42,394 nucleotides of DNA, from the NCBI GenBank assembly GCA_043775015.1, contig JAYVSV010000089.1, positions 1-42,394 of the forward strand, given 5' to 3'. Source of the stretch: CANJXF01 sp043775015. GTDB lineage: Bacteria > Verrucomicrobiota > Verrucomicrobiia > Limisphaerales > CANJXF01. Positions within the stretch are counted from its first letter, which is position 1. Every line of letters begins with the position of its first letter. Below the pieces are notes generated by a model that saw only the letters and a list, made by a program, of their open reading frames with translations, was not told the DNA's origin and did not search any database. Made by a program: the position numbers and the translations under genes. Positions 28,958 through 38,132 of the stretch are shown in pieces.

Positions 28958-30307
28958 ATGACTTCCGACCTGCCCCAACCAAAAACTTCGGCGCGCCACT
29001 CGCACCTGAAAGATCTCGACTATTCCGTCGTGCAGCAATGTATGCACTGCGGACTTTGTCTTCCGACTTGTCCCACTTACGACGCGACGAAACTGGAGCG
29101 GAACAGTCCGCGCGGACGCATCGCTTTGATGCGCGCCATCGCGGACGAACGACTCGAACCGACGCAAGCATTCGGCGATGAAATGTATTTTTGCCTCGGC
29201 TGTCTCGCGTGCATGACGGCGTGTCCGGCGGGTGTGAATTACGCCGAGCTTTTCGAACACGCCCGCGCTGAGGCTGAACAAAGCGGCAAACTCGACAGTC
29301 CCAAACGGAGTTTCATTCGCGCGCTGACGTTGCGCTGGCTCTTTATGGACATGGGGCGATTGCAATTCGTCGGATTTGTCATTCGTCTTTATCAACAGCT
29401 CGGCTTGCAAACGCTTCTTCGCAAAAGCGGCATTTTGAAATTGATGCCGAAGCGACTCGGCGAATTGGAAGCAATGACGCCGACGATTCAGCCGAAATTT
29501 TCTGCTGAATTAATTTCGCCAATCACGCAACCCGACACGCAGAAAAAATATCGTGTCGCGATGCTCATCGGTTGCGCGCAGGATTTGATGTTCAGCGATG
29601 TGAACCGCGACACCGTCGAAGTGCTCGCGCGAAATAGCTGCGAAGTCATCACGCCGCCGGAGCAGAATTGCTGTGGCTCGCTCCACGCGCACAACGGCGA
29701 ATGGGAAATGGCGCAAGGTCTCGCGCGAAAAAACATCGATCAGTTTCCGCCGGAACAATTCGACGCCATCATCACGAATGCGGCGGGTTGCGGTTCGCAT
29801 TTGAAACATTACGCGAAACTTTTGGCAGACGATCCCGCGTATCAAAAGCGCGCGCATCTTTGGGATGAGAAAGTAAAAGACATTCACGAATGGCTCGCGC
29901 AAATCGGAATCCAGCCGCCCGCGAATAAAAATCTTCCGGCGCAAAATGTGACCTATCACGAGGCGTGTCATCTTTGTCACGGCCAGAAAATCACCGCTCA
30001 ACCGCGACAGCTTTTGAAGGCGATTCCGAATCTGAACTTGACCGAGCTCCCCGAAAGCACCTGGTGTTGCGGCAGCGCCGGAATCTACAATTTGATTCAG
30101 CCGAAAATGGCGAACGAACTTCTCGACCGAAAATTGGAACACATCAAATCGACCAAGTGTGAAATCGTTGCGACCGGAAATCCCGGTTGCCTTGCTCACA
30201 TGACGAACGGCGCGCGAAAACAAAATCTGCCATTACGAATGGTTCATCCGATCACGTTGTTGGCGGAGGCGTATCGGGAATCGGGTAATGTGCGCGAATC
30301 AACATGA
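28958..30307 (+). CDS. glcF: Glycolate oxidase iron-sulfur subunit
   Basis: This 449-residue Fe-S electron-transfer subunit has two [4Fe-4S] motifs at C28-x2-C31-x2-C34-x3-C38 (CMHCGLCLPTCP) and C79-x2-C82-x2-C85-x3-C89 (CLGCLACMTACP). Two CCG domains follow, with motifs NCCGSLHAHNGE, TYHEACHLCHGQ and WCCGSAGIYNLIQP. It should pass electrons from a GlcD/GlcE-like flavoprotein oxidising glycolate or D-lactate to the membrane chain. Those partners are not in the window. The start at ATG 28958 directly follows the toxin stop. Confidence 0.93.
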   Translation: MTSDLPQPKTSARHSHLKDLDYSVVQQCMHCGLCLPTCPTYDATKLERNSPRGRIALMRAIADERLEPTQAFGDEMYFCLGCLACMTACPAGVNYAELFEHARAEAEQSGKLDSPKRSFIRALTLRWLFMDMGRLQFVGFVIRLYQQLGLQTLLRKSGILKLMPKRLGELEAMTPTIQPKFSAELISPITQPDTQKKYRVAMLIGCAQDLMFSDVNRDTVEVLARNSCEVITPPEQNCCGSLHAHNGEWEMAQGLARKNIDQFPPEQFDAIITNAAGCGSHLKHYAKLLADDPAYQKRAHLWDEKVKDIHEWLAQIGIQPPANKNLPAQNVTYHEACHLCHGQKITAQPRQLLKAIPNLNLTELPESTWCCGSAGIYNLIQPKMANELLDRKLEHIKSTKCEIVATGNPGCLAHMTNGARKQNLPLRMVHPITLLAEAYRESGNVREST

Positions 30308-30723
30308 AATATCCGAATGGCTCAACGATTAAAGTTGGAGATCTCATTTGGTGGGATGAGGGACATTGTGTCGGATATGTTCAAGTACTCGCAGAATCTA
30401 AAGAAGAATACGAGAGATGGGGTCTTGATCATCCCCATATCTTTGTTTCGAACCGTCATCCTTTTGATTCCAAATTGGAGACCGGCGCTGCTCATGACGA
30501 AGCTTGTTTTGAGGATGAAGGGATAGGCCTGCTCACGATGGACGAACAGCGCGAACTCGAAAGAGTGACCAAATACGCACATCATTTAGCTGGGTTCAAT
30601 TTAGGGGGTTCAGATTACTCTATAAACACAGATGTTCGCGAAGGACAACTTCAAGCATGGTTGTTTACTTTCAACGTGAACGGGCAGGAAAAAAAGATCG
30701 CCGTTCCAGCAGCTTCTCGATAA
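30304..30723 (+). CDS. Hypothetical 139-residue protein
   Basis: ATG 30304 overlaps the glcF stop (ATGA). The N-terminus, MKYPNGSTIKVGDLIWWDEG followed by HCVGYVQVLAESKEEYERWG, looks like a small beta-barrel or SH3-like fold. The middle is acidic (AAHDEACFEDEGIGLLTMDE) and the C-terminus GGSDYSINTDVREGQLQAWL is beta-rich. I do not recognise the family. Its AT-richer, different codon use from glcF suggests a recent arrival. An immunity-like role is possible, but there is no direct evidence for it. Confidence 0.75.
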   Translation: MKYPNGSTIKVGDLIWWDEGHCVGYVQVLAESKEEYERWGLDHPHIFVSNRHPFDSKLETGAAHDEACFEDEGIGLLTMDEQRELERVTKYAHHLAGFNLGGSDYSINTDVREGQLQAWLFTFNVNGQEKKIAVPAASR

Positions 30724-30771
30724 CCAACGTTCGCTTTTACTTTTGAGCCTTTTCCTTTTACTTTCGCCGCC

Positions 30772-31323
30772 ATGAGCCATCTGGCCAAAGCACGCGAAGT
30801 TTTCGATATTGAATTGGCGGCGTTGAAAGCCGTTCGCCAACAACTGGATTCCTCGTGCGATTCTGCGGTGGGCGTGATCGTCGAATCGCTTAAGCAACGC
30901 GGAAAAATCGTGATCGTCGGCATCGGCAAATCGGGAAACATCGGGCGCAGGATTTCCGCGACGCTCACCAGCACCGGTTCGACCAGCGTGATTTTAAACA
31001 GCGTCGATGCGTTGCACGGCGATCTCGGAATCGTCAACGACGGCGATGTGATTCTCGCGCTGAGTTATTCCGGCGAATCGGAGGAATTGCTCAATCTCGT
31101 TCCCGCGCTCAAACGATTTTCCGTCAAAATTATTTCCATCACCGGCGGCGCAAAATCCGCCCTCGCCCGTTACAGCGATGTTGTTCTCAACGTCAAAGTT
31201 CCGAAGGAAGCGTGTCCGTTTAAAATTGATGTGACCGCCGTGAAAATTTTTATAGAAACACAATTACGCAAACTCGTTTCGTTCTTCTGCTCACGGGAAT
31301 TTTCTTGTGCGCCAGCGCAATAA
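30772..31323 (+). pseudogene. Arabinose-5-phosphate isomerase (KdsD/KpsF) cut after its SIS domain
   Basis: Residues 1 to about 152 are a clear SIS domain of the D-arabinose-5-phosphate isomerase family, which makes A5P for the LPS sugar Kdo. Landmarks are GKIVIVGIGKSGNIGRRIS, STGSTSVILNSVDALHGDLG, LSYSGESEELLNL and VPKEACPF. The family continues with NLAPT..STT..LALGDALA and two CBS domains, which are absent. From base 31228 the frame reads unrelated residues (KIDVTAVKIFIETQ) and runs into the start of the next gene before stopping at 31323. A deletion has joined the two genes. It is probably inactive as A5P isomerase. Confidence 0.82.
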
Positions 31324-32060
31324 TCGCGCAAGACAAACCTCAGGACCCAATGCAAAAACCCGGCAAATTTTCGCGCAAAATCACCAGGACAATTCGCTGT
31401 GATTATCTGATTGCCTTGCCGAACGATTATGACGCCAAATCCAAAAAAGGTTCGCCGCTGATTTTATTTCTGCACGGTGCAGGCGAACGGGGCACGAATC
31501 TTTGGAAAGCGACAACCCATGGCCCATCGAAATACATCGTGAACCATCCCGGGCTTCCTTTCATTCTGGTCACGCCCCTTTGCCCAAGTGATAAGACCTG
31601 GTCGAACGACGTTTTGTTGGCGTTGCTGGACGAGGTCACGAGCAAGTTTACGGTGGATCAAACGCGAATTTACCTCACCGGATTCAGCATGGGCGGTTAC
31701 ACAACGTGGAGCTTGGGCCTCAGGCATCCGGAAAAATTTGCGGCGATTGCGCCCATCTGCGGCGGCGGCGATACGGGCGCAATTATTTTAGCGCAGCACG
31801 GCTACGGTGTGGCTGAACACAAAACTGCTTTGAAATCTCTTCCCGTTTGGGCGTTTCACGGTGCCAAAGATCCCGTCGTGCCGCTCGGAGAATCCGAGCA
31901 TCTGGTCAACGCTTTGAAGGGCTTCGGAATTAAAGAAATCAAATTCACCGTTTACCCTGATGCGCAGCACAACTCGTGGACCGAGACCTACAAAAATCCA
32001 GCATTGTATGAATGGTTTCTACAGCACGAGCGGAAATTATCTGGTGCGCAGAAAAAATAA
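31305..32060 (+). CDS. Secreted alpha/beta hydrolase (phospholipase/carboxylesterase type)
   Basis: This is a serine hydrolase of about 250 residues. The oxyanion region is LILFLHGAGERG, the nucleophile elbow GFSMGG holds S128, and the acid and His are in HGAKDPVVP and DAQHNSW. The core resembles the predicted-peptidase/dienelactone-hydrolase group with a YLIALPNDYD lead-in. TTG 31305 is only the first recognised start. The same frame continues upstream to 31230 and reads a good signal peptide (RFVLLLTGIFLCASAIIAQD) but without ATG or GTG in frame. The true start may have been lost by the same deletion that truncated kdsD, or by one base missing in AAAA at 31243-31246. Confidence 0.85.
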   Translation: MCASAIIAQDKPQDPMQKPGKFSRKITRTIRCDYLIALPNDYDAKSKKGSPLILFLHGAGERGTNLWKATTHGPSKYIVNHPGLPFILVTPLCPSDKTWSNDVLLALLDEVTSKFTVDQTRIYLTGFSMGGYTTWSLGLRHPEKFAAIAPICGGGDTGAIILAQHGYGVAEHKTALKSLPVWAFHGAKDPVVPLGESEHLVNALKGFGIKEIKFTVYPDAQHNSWTETYKNPALYEWFLQHERKLSGAQKK

Positions 32061-32307
32061 TCACACCGTTGAAGCTGTGGTCGGATCTTGCCCGAACGAT
32101 GTCGTCGAAGCGCAAACAAGTCAAATTCCCCCAGTCTGCCTGAATTGTATTGTCCAAACCCAAGGCCGCCAACAGTGCAGCAACTATCGAAATGACCAAA
32201 AGCAGTTCAACCAGTGACCCCACGCATGGGTGAACCATTTCCTCGCCCATACGAGGAGTGGTGTGTGCTATAAATCTTCCGGCCTCAACTGACAGGTCAT
32301 AGTTTAC
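32061..32307 (-). pseudogene. Pseudopilin N-terminus remnant in an intergenic gap
   Basis: On the minus strand, from about 32220 to 32130, the translation contains GSLVELLLVISIVAALLAAL followed by GLDNT. This is very like the hydrophobic N-terminal helix of type II secretion or DUF1559 pseudopilins (FTLVELLVVIAIIAILAALL). The conserved methylation site has GS where FT is usual, and no pilin body follows. It looks like a decayed fragment. Nothing else is seen in this gap. Confidence 0.45.
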
Positions 32308-35300
32308 TCACGGCTCAACAACGCGATAAAACCGGCCTTGGAATTGTGCCGAGTGGACGTCTTCGAAATCGAATCCGTCCTGGCCGAGATCGCGCGCCAC
32401 GCCGATGATTTGCCACGTGGTCAGGTTCGTGGACGCTTCGATGAAATAAGCGCGCGTGTGTGAACTACGGAAGCGCAACTGGAATTTCCCGTCCGTCATT
32501 TGCATCAACTTCTCTGTCCTCGCACCCGCCAGTCCCGGCGTGGTGGGAGGACTGAGGACATCAATGATTTCCTGTGCCGATTGGATAAAGATTGCAGCCG
32601 GGGATGGATCGAGTGGCGCGATTTGCGCGAGCACCTTGTTCTGGAACGCTTGCAACTGGTTGATTCCCGCCACGGAGTTGCCGCGATCAAACGAAGCGGC
32701 GGCGGCGCGCAGGGTCGCGAGCAGCGGATTGGCATTCTTCCCGTCGAGGTTCGAACTTTCGACCAGCGTTGTGAGCGTGGCAACCGCCTGCGCCGGTGAA
32801 AGCACCTCCAGCACCACGGAGTTTGTTCCGGTAGCTTGTCCGTCGCTGACAATCAAAGTAATCGTGTGGAGGCCCGGCGCGAATTGGTTGGTGGCCAACA
32901 CGTCTGTCGCGAACGTGTTCGTGCCTTCGCTCCAGAAATATTGCAGCGGATCATTTTCCACATCGGTCGAGCGCGAGCCGTCGAGGATGACGGTGGCGTT
33001 CGTGCCAACGGGCGCGATGACGAACAGGTTGGTGACGCCGGGCAGGTGGTTCAACGGCGCGAGAACAATCTCCGCCACCGGTGGATCGTTCACCGGTCGC
33101 ACGGTGAGGCTGACGGTCGCCAACGCCGAATTCGTTTGCCCATCGCTCACGCTGAAGGTGAAGCTGTCCGGGCCGAAATAATTTGTCAAAGGATGATAAA
33201 CGAGATTCGGTGCCGTGCCGGTGAACGTGCCGTGCGTGGGCGTTCCGACGGTGAAGGTCAACGGGTCATTCTCCACGTCGGAAGCACCGAGGGTGATGGC
33301 AGCGGTCATATCTTCGTCGAGTGCGACCGATTGCGGCTGAGCTATGGGAGGGTCGTTGACAGGCACGACATTGATGCTCACCGTCGCAAACAAGGAATCC
33401 ACAAGGCCGTCGTTGACCTTGAACGTGAAGCTGTCCGGGCCGTTGTAATTCGGTGACGGTGTGTAAACGCAATTCGATCCGCTGACCGAAAGGCTGCCGT
33501 GCTCGGGTGGCGTAACGATGACGTAGGTGAGCGGGTCGTTGTCGGGGTCGGTGCCGATCAAGGTGATGGGCGTGGACGTGTCCTCGTTTAGCGTCACCCC
33601 TCCGTAGAACGCAGTGGGCACGTTATTGACGGTCAACACGGCGTTGGAACTCAACACCGAGCCGAATAAATTGGTGGCGCGGACGGAATAGGTCGCTCCT
33701 GAGGAACCCAACACAGTGAAACTATAAGTAGCATTCGTAGCGAGAGGGATGGTCCCGCCGTTTCGAAGCCACTGATAGCGAAGTTTCGGCGAGCCGGTCG
33801 CGGTGACGCTGAAAGTCACATTCGAGCCGACGGTGACTCGCTGGCTGATCGGTTGGACAAGAATGGACGGCTTCACTTTGCATTTGCCCGCCGCGCCAGC
33901 GTTGCGGATGGCGAGGATTTCCGCAGCGGTGAGTGCGCGTGAGTAAATCGCCGCTTCGTCAATGAGGCCGGCGTAGGAGGAGTTGGAAGTCGTGAGCGTT
34001 GGAGCCCCCAGGTACAACGAATTTTGAGTGATGAGGCTGCCTTTGCGCTGGGTCGGATCGAACGTCAGCACCAACTGTCCGTCAACGTAGAGATTGCCTC
34101 CGGTGCTGTTAGTCCGGTTTACCGCCATTGCTACATGGTGAAACATCGCGTCGCGCAGGTCGGGTCCGGGCGAGATAAACGTTGATACATTTGTCGCCGA
34201 GAGCGGGGATGATCCCATCGCAAACGCGAGGCGACCCTGGTTCAGCGACAACGAATAGCCGATCCAAGATGTGCTGTCGTCCCGTTTCTCGAAGAGCGGA
34301 ATATTGGGAAAGACGTCCAGACGGGCCCCGGTCTTGATCCACATCTCGATGGAGAAGTCCGCGTTGCTGCCGAAGTTCAAGGAAGTGGAGTTATTCACCA
34401 GGATGCGGCTGCCGTTGCCGTTGAAGCTGAAGGCACGATCCACTTTGCCTGTGACGTAGAGAGTTGGCGAGAAGCTTGTGATGTTGTTCGTGCCCATCGC
34501 GTCCCCGGGATTGCCGTCGCCCGGCCACCAACTGATCAAACCCGGGGGTGTAGTCGTGCAACTCGGCGGAGGGAGAAGAGTCAGTCGTGGTCCGATGCTC
34601 CAGGCGAGACCGACGCTGTTGGTGACGCGCACTTGGTAGGATCCTGCCTGGTTGGCCTTGAGCTTCTCCAGCACCAGCGAAGAATTTGTCGCGCCAGCAA
34701 TGGGAGCTTGCAGGAAGAACCATTGATACCCCAATGGTTTCGTGCCGACTACTGTGCCCGTGAATTTGACGTCTTCGCCCAATGGAATGGCCTGATCTTG
34801 TGGCTGTACAAGAATGGTCGGCGGTTGGAGACATTTGCCGGTCACATCCGCGTTGTAGATGGACTGGATTTCCTCTGGCAAGAGAGCGCGGTTGTAAATC
34901 GTGGGTTCGTCAATCAACCCGGAGAAGGACTGGACGAACTGGCCGGCGTAAGGCAGCGCGCCGAGGCCGACGCTTGAATTGCCGTTGAAGATGTTGCCGA
35001 CATAGCCACGCTCAACGACGAACTGGCCGTTGACATAGAGACGCAAGGTTGAGCCATTGTAGATCGCGGCGACGTGACTCCACTGATTGGTGGGCAACGA
35101 TTGCGGGGCGATGACGGTGGCGTTGGTCTGCGGCGAGCCGTTGGTGGAAACGAGGAAGATCGGTCGGCCATTCGTCAGGCCGAGATAGAAACTGCTGTTC
35201 GTCGAAGTAGTTACACGAGCGGCATAGTCGAATTTTGACAGGATGGTTTGAAGGGCGGTACCGGCGATGCTGGACGGGTTGACCCATGCTTCAATCGTCA

Positions 35301-37830
35301 TCGCGTTGCTAAAGCGCAACGATGGCGAGTCTGGAACACTGATGGTTGGGAAGCTAAACGCCTGGCCGACTTTTCCGACGGAAAAACCCTTGGGACTCGT
35401 TCCATTGTTTTCGCCCCAACTGTCGGCGGAGTTGTTTTCCGCTCGCCACCAACTAACGAGATTGCTGAATACATTGGCGCAGGGTGGCAGCGGATTCACG
35501 GTGAGCAGCGCGGGTGAACTGGTGACCGAACCGCCGACGTTGCTCACGACAACGGAATACGGTCCGGCATTCGCAAATTGAACTGCGGTGAGCGCGAGCG
35601 TGCTCACGGTCTTGCCAGTGAGATTGGTCCCATTAAATCGCCACTGATAAGCGAGCGGCGCGGTGCCGGTGGCGGTCACGCGGAAGGTGGCGTTGTTGCC
35701 GACATAGACGGTCAGGTTTGTTGGCTGACTCGTGATCAACGGTGCCAGCACGGGCGGCAGGTTCGAGGGCGCACATTTACCCGAGCTGCCGGCGGCGTAG
35801 ATGGTTTGGATTTCGTTGGCCGTCAGGGGACGGTTGAAAACGGCCGGTTCGTCAATCATCCCGAAAAATGTGCCGCCACGCCCGTCGCCACGTGATCCGA
35901 TCGAAGCCGCTGCCGTGCAGGCGCAGATTCCGTCATCAAACGTGTAGGGATCGGGATGAACATAAGCCGGGGTCGCTTGCGGCACACCGTCCAAATAGAA
36001 CACGGCGCTCGATCCTGCTTTGGTCACTGCCAGATGATGCCAGTTTGTGTCCGTGACCAGCGGGGTCGAAAGCAGGCCATCGAGGTCGGTCCGACTGAGA
36101 ATCATCCGCCCATCGTTCGCCAGCGCGAAGATGTAGCCCCCACGTCCGTAACCGAAAATACACGCTCCGTCTCCAGCAACGGAACCATCCGCGCCGAGGA
36201 CATCGAAGGAGGTCACCGTCGGACTGGATCGTTTGACCCAGGCTTCCAGCGTGAAGTCTTCCAAGCGGAGGTTGGTTGGGTTCCCGACATTGACCCGGTC
36301 CCGGTGGATGCCATCGAACACAAACGCCTGCCCGACCACACCCGGACCATAGGCCACGGTTCCCGTTCCAGCGATGGTTCCATTATTTCCGTCTGCGGCG
36401 TCATTCGCGTTCTCCTCCGCCCGCCACCAACTGACCAGACCAGCGGGAGCTGGCACGCAAAAGGGCGGCGGATTGGTCGCAGTCTGAACAATCTGCATTC
36501 CAGAGATGATCGCGTAGCCGTAAATGCCGGGCCGTACCGTCACCGTCACGGCCTGCCCCGCGCTGACATTGATGTTGGTGAAACGCGCGTACTGCCTCCC
36601 CTCCTGCCACACGGTCGGATTGACGAGCGGCGAATCCTGGGTGGCTTTCGTGCCGCGATCGGTGCCGGCCACAGCCAACTGGTAATTACCGTCCGGGCTG
36701 TAAACGTAAATGTCGAATTGCCCCGTTGGCAGATTCGTGAACGTGACGATCGCGTTGCCGCTGTCGAACGGATAAATGTAGGAGTTATACATCGCGTCAG
36801 TAGAGCCGTCGCTCCAGCAGCCCGGCGCGTTGTTGACGACCAACCCCGCTGTGGTGGTAGTGCCGTCAGCGAGTTTGAGGTTCGGCAAGGCGCTGTTGAT
36901 AAGCCAATCGTTGGCGTTGAGGCCGTCGCGACTGTAAAAATTCCAGAAGTCGTTGGTTGTCGAGCCGGTGGCGGCCAGACCCACCTTGATCGCGCTCAAG
37001 GAACCCGGATTCAAGTGTGCACCAAAGTTGACGTTTAGCAGAAACGACGCGACTGGCGGATTCGCGGCCACGCACTTGCCCGCGTTGCTGGCGGCGTGGA
37101 TTGATTGAACTTCAGCCCCCGACAAGACCCGGCTGTAGAGGCTCACTTCGTCCAACTGCCCGGCCCAGGAATACGCCGCCGCCACGCCGCCGGGTCGCGA
37201 GCCGAGATACAGGTTGTAACTGGTTTGCGGCGTGAACGAGCCGAGATTTTTGGAGGCAACCACACCACCATCAAGGTAAAGCAACGCCTGCCCTGACGTC
37301 TTGTCATAGGTCAGCGCCACGTGCTGGAAATTATTGGTGCTGATCACGCCGCCCGCTGAGGTCAGCCAGTGGAAATTACCCGCAGTATCCACGATGTTGG
37401 CGTAAAGACAGCCAGGACCCGCGCCGTAGCCGACGGGTACAGAAATCCAGAGGTGTACGTCATAGGGCCAGGGATTGCCGCCGGTGACAGAATTCCACTC
37501 CACGATCGGGCGCTCCAGTTCAATCGTGGACGGCTTGATCCAGGTCTCAATCGAAAAGCCATCCGCGAGGCCGACGTTGAGTTGGGTGACGGCGGCAACC
37601 ACCACGCCGGTGAGACTTCCGCTGAAGTCGAAGGCCTGCCCGACCAAGCCCGACGCAAACGAAAGTGTCCCTTGGGCGACGCCATTGTTGCTGCTGGCGC
37701 GGTCATTTGCGTTTCCTTCTGCGCGCCACCATGCCACCAGACCGGTGGGTGGCGTTACACAATTCATCGTCTGGCTGGACGCATTCAAGGCGGTCAGAAG
37801 CGCGGGCAGGATGATCAGGTACGCTTTCAT
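32308..37830 (-). CDS. Giant secreted multidomain LamG/Ig/tandem-95 protein
   Basis: This is a 1840-residue exported protein with signal peptide MKAYLIILPALLTALNASSQ. Approximate layout: LamG-1 at 25-255 (GLVAWWRAEGNANDRASSNN); a malectin- or CBM-like beta domain at 260-455 (SFLLNVNFGAHLNPG, FDIYVYSPDGNY); LamG-2 at 460-690; an Ig-like domain at 700-785 (PTNLTVYVGNNATFRVTATG); LamG-3 at 790-1000; Ig-2; LamG-4 at 1095-1310; Ig-3; two tandem-95/cadherin-like repeats at 1405-1590 (VNDPPIAQP, GPDSFTFKVNDG); a PKD-like part (VILDGSRSTDVENDPLQYFW); and a C-terminal domain ending FYRVVEP. LamG domains open with the same GLVSWWRAEENANDA-like motif. It is likely a cell-surface adhesin or polysaccharide binder. 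No enzyme motif is seen. Confidence 0.9.
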   Translation of the reverse strand: MKAYLIILPALLTALNASSQTMNCVTPPTGLVAWWRAEGNANDRASSNNGVAQGTLSFASGLVGQAFDFSGSLTGVVVAAVTQLNVGLADGFSIETWIKPSTIELERPIVEWNSVTGGNPWPYDVHLWISVPVGYGAGPGCLYANIVDTAGNFHWLTSAGGVISTNNFQHVALTYDKTSGQALLYLDGGVVASKNLGSFTPQTSYNLYLGSRPGGVAAAYSWAGQLDEVSLYSRVLSGAEVQSIHAASNAGKCVAANPPVASFLLNVNFGAHLNPGSLSAIKVGLAATGSTTNDFWNFYSRDGLNANDWLINSALPNLKLADGTTTTAGLVVNNAPGCWSDGSTDAMYNSYIYPFDSGNAIVTFTNLPTGQFDIYVYSPDGNYQLAVAGTDRGTKATQDSPLVNPTVWQEGRQYARFTNINVSAGQAVTVTVRPGIYGYAIISGMQIVQTATNPPPFCVPAPAGLVSWWRAEENANDAADGNNGTIAGTGTVAYGPGVVGQAFVFDGIHRDRVNVGNPTNLRLEDFTLEAWVKRSSPTVTSFDVLGADGSVAGDGACIFGYGRGGYIFALANDGRMILSRTDLDGLLSTPLVTDTNWHHLAVTKAGSSAVFYLDGVPQATPAYVHPDPYTFDDGICACTAAASIGSRGDGRGGTFFGMIDEPAVFNRPLTANEIQTIYAAGSSGKCAPSNLPPVLAPLITSQPTNLTVYVGNNATFRVTATGTAPLAYQWRFNGTNLTGKTVSTLALTAVQFANAGPYSVVVSNVGGSVTSSPALLTVNPLPPCANVFSNLVSWWRAENNSADSWGENNGTSPKGFSVGKVGQAFSFPTISVPDSPSLRFSNAMTIEAWVNPSSIAGTALQTILSKFDYAARVTTSTNSSFYLGLTNGRPIFLVSTNGSPQTNATVIAPQSLPTNQWSHVAAIYNGSTLRLYVNGQFVVERGYVGNIFNGNSSVGLGALPYAGQFVQSFSGLIDEPTIYNRALLPEEIQSIYNADVTGKCLQPPTILVQPQDQAIPLGEDVKFTGTVVGTKPLGYQWFFLQAPIAGATNSSLVLEKLKANQAGSYQVRVTNSVGLAWSIGPRLTLLPPPSCTTTPPGLISWWPGDGNPGDAMGTNNITSFSPTLYVTGKVDRAFSFNGNGSRILVNNSTSLNFGSNADFSIEMWIKTGARLDVFPNIPLFEKRDDSTSWIGYSLSLNQGRLAFAMGSSPLSATNVSTFISPGPDLRDAMFHHVAMAVNRTNSTGGNLYVDGQLVLTFDPTQRKGSLITQNSLYLGAPTLTTSNSSYAGLIDEAAIYSRALTAAEILAIRNAGAAGKCKVKPSILVQPISQRVTVGSNVTFSVTATGSPKLRYQWLRNGGTIPLATNATYSFTVLGSSGATYSVRATNLFGSVLSSNAVLTVNNVPTAFYGGVTLNEDTSTPITLIGTDPDNDPLTYVIVTPPEHGSLSVSGSNCVYTPSPNYNGPDSFTFKVNDGLVDSLFATVSINVVPVNDPPIAQPQSVALDEDMTAAITLGASDVENDPLTFTVGTPTHGTFTGTAPNLVYHPLTNYFGPDSFTFSVSDGQTNSALATVSLTVRPVNDPPVAEIVLAPLNHLPGVTNLFVIAPVGTNATVILDGSRSTDVENDPLQYFWSEGTNTFATDVLATNQFAPGLHTITLIVSDGQATGTNSVVLEVLSPAQAVATLTTLVESSNLDGKNANPLLATLRAAAASFDRGNSVAGINQLQAFQNKVLAQIAPLDPSPAAIFIQSAQEIIDVLSPPTTPGLAGARTEKLMQMTDGKFQLRFRSSHTRAYFIEASTNLTTWQIIGVARDLGQDGFDFEDVHSAQFQGRFYRVVEP

Positions 37831-38132
37831 AAAATGATTTTGGTGGGGCGGATTTTAGTTCATGGATGGGTGATCATCTGTTTGATCTGCATAGAGTCGG
37901 CGTTCCTTGGAACCGAGTGTGTGGAAACGAACACGAAAACTCCAGCCTAAAATTGTTGTAAAAATGCGCGATTTTGCTCATGGCAGTTACACTTGGGCGG
38001 TGAATCCCGGCAGATCACCCACGAGTTCGGATTGGCTCAGCGCGCGATCATCTGCGATCTACTGGAAATGGTTCGATGCGGACAATTGAAACCCGAAGTT
38101 TATCCCCGATGGAAAAATCCGCCGACAGAAGA
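37831..38132. other. Intergenic gap with a possible gene-end fragment
   Basis: This gap of about 300 bp lies between a minus-strand gene start (37830) and a minus-strand gene end (38133). The half nearest 37830 should hold the promoter of the giant LamG gene, but no clear boxes or Shine-Dalgarno are visible. On the plus strand, about 37990-38136 reads GGESRQITHEFGLAQRAIIC, DLLEMVRCGQLKPEVYPRWK and a stop, without a start. It resembles a C-terminal gene remnant but I cannot assign it. Confidence 0.35.

Noticed and set aside
35956..37038. Plus-strand open frame of 360 codons opposite the giant LamG protein
   Set aside because: It is antisense to LamG/Ig repeats and has no domain or start signal.
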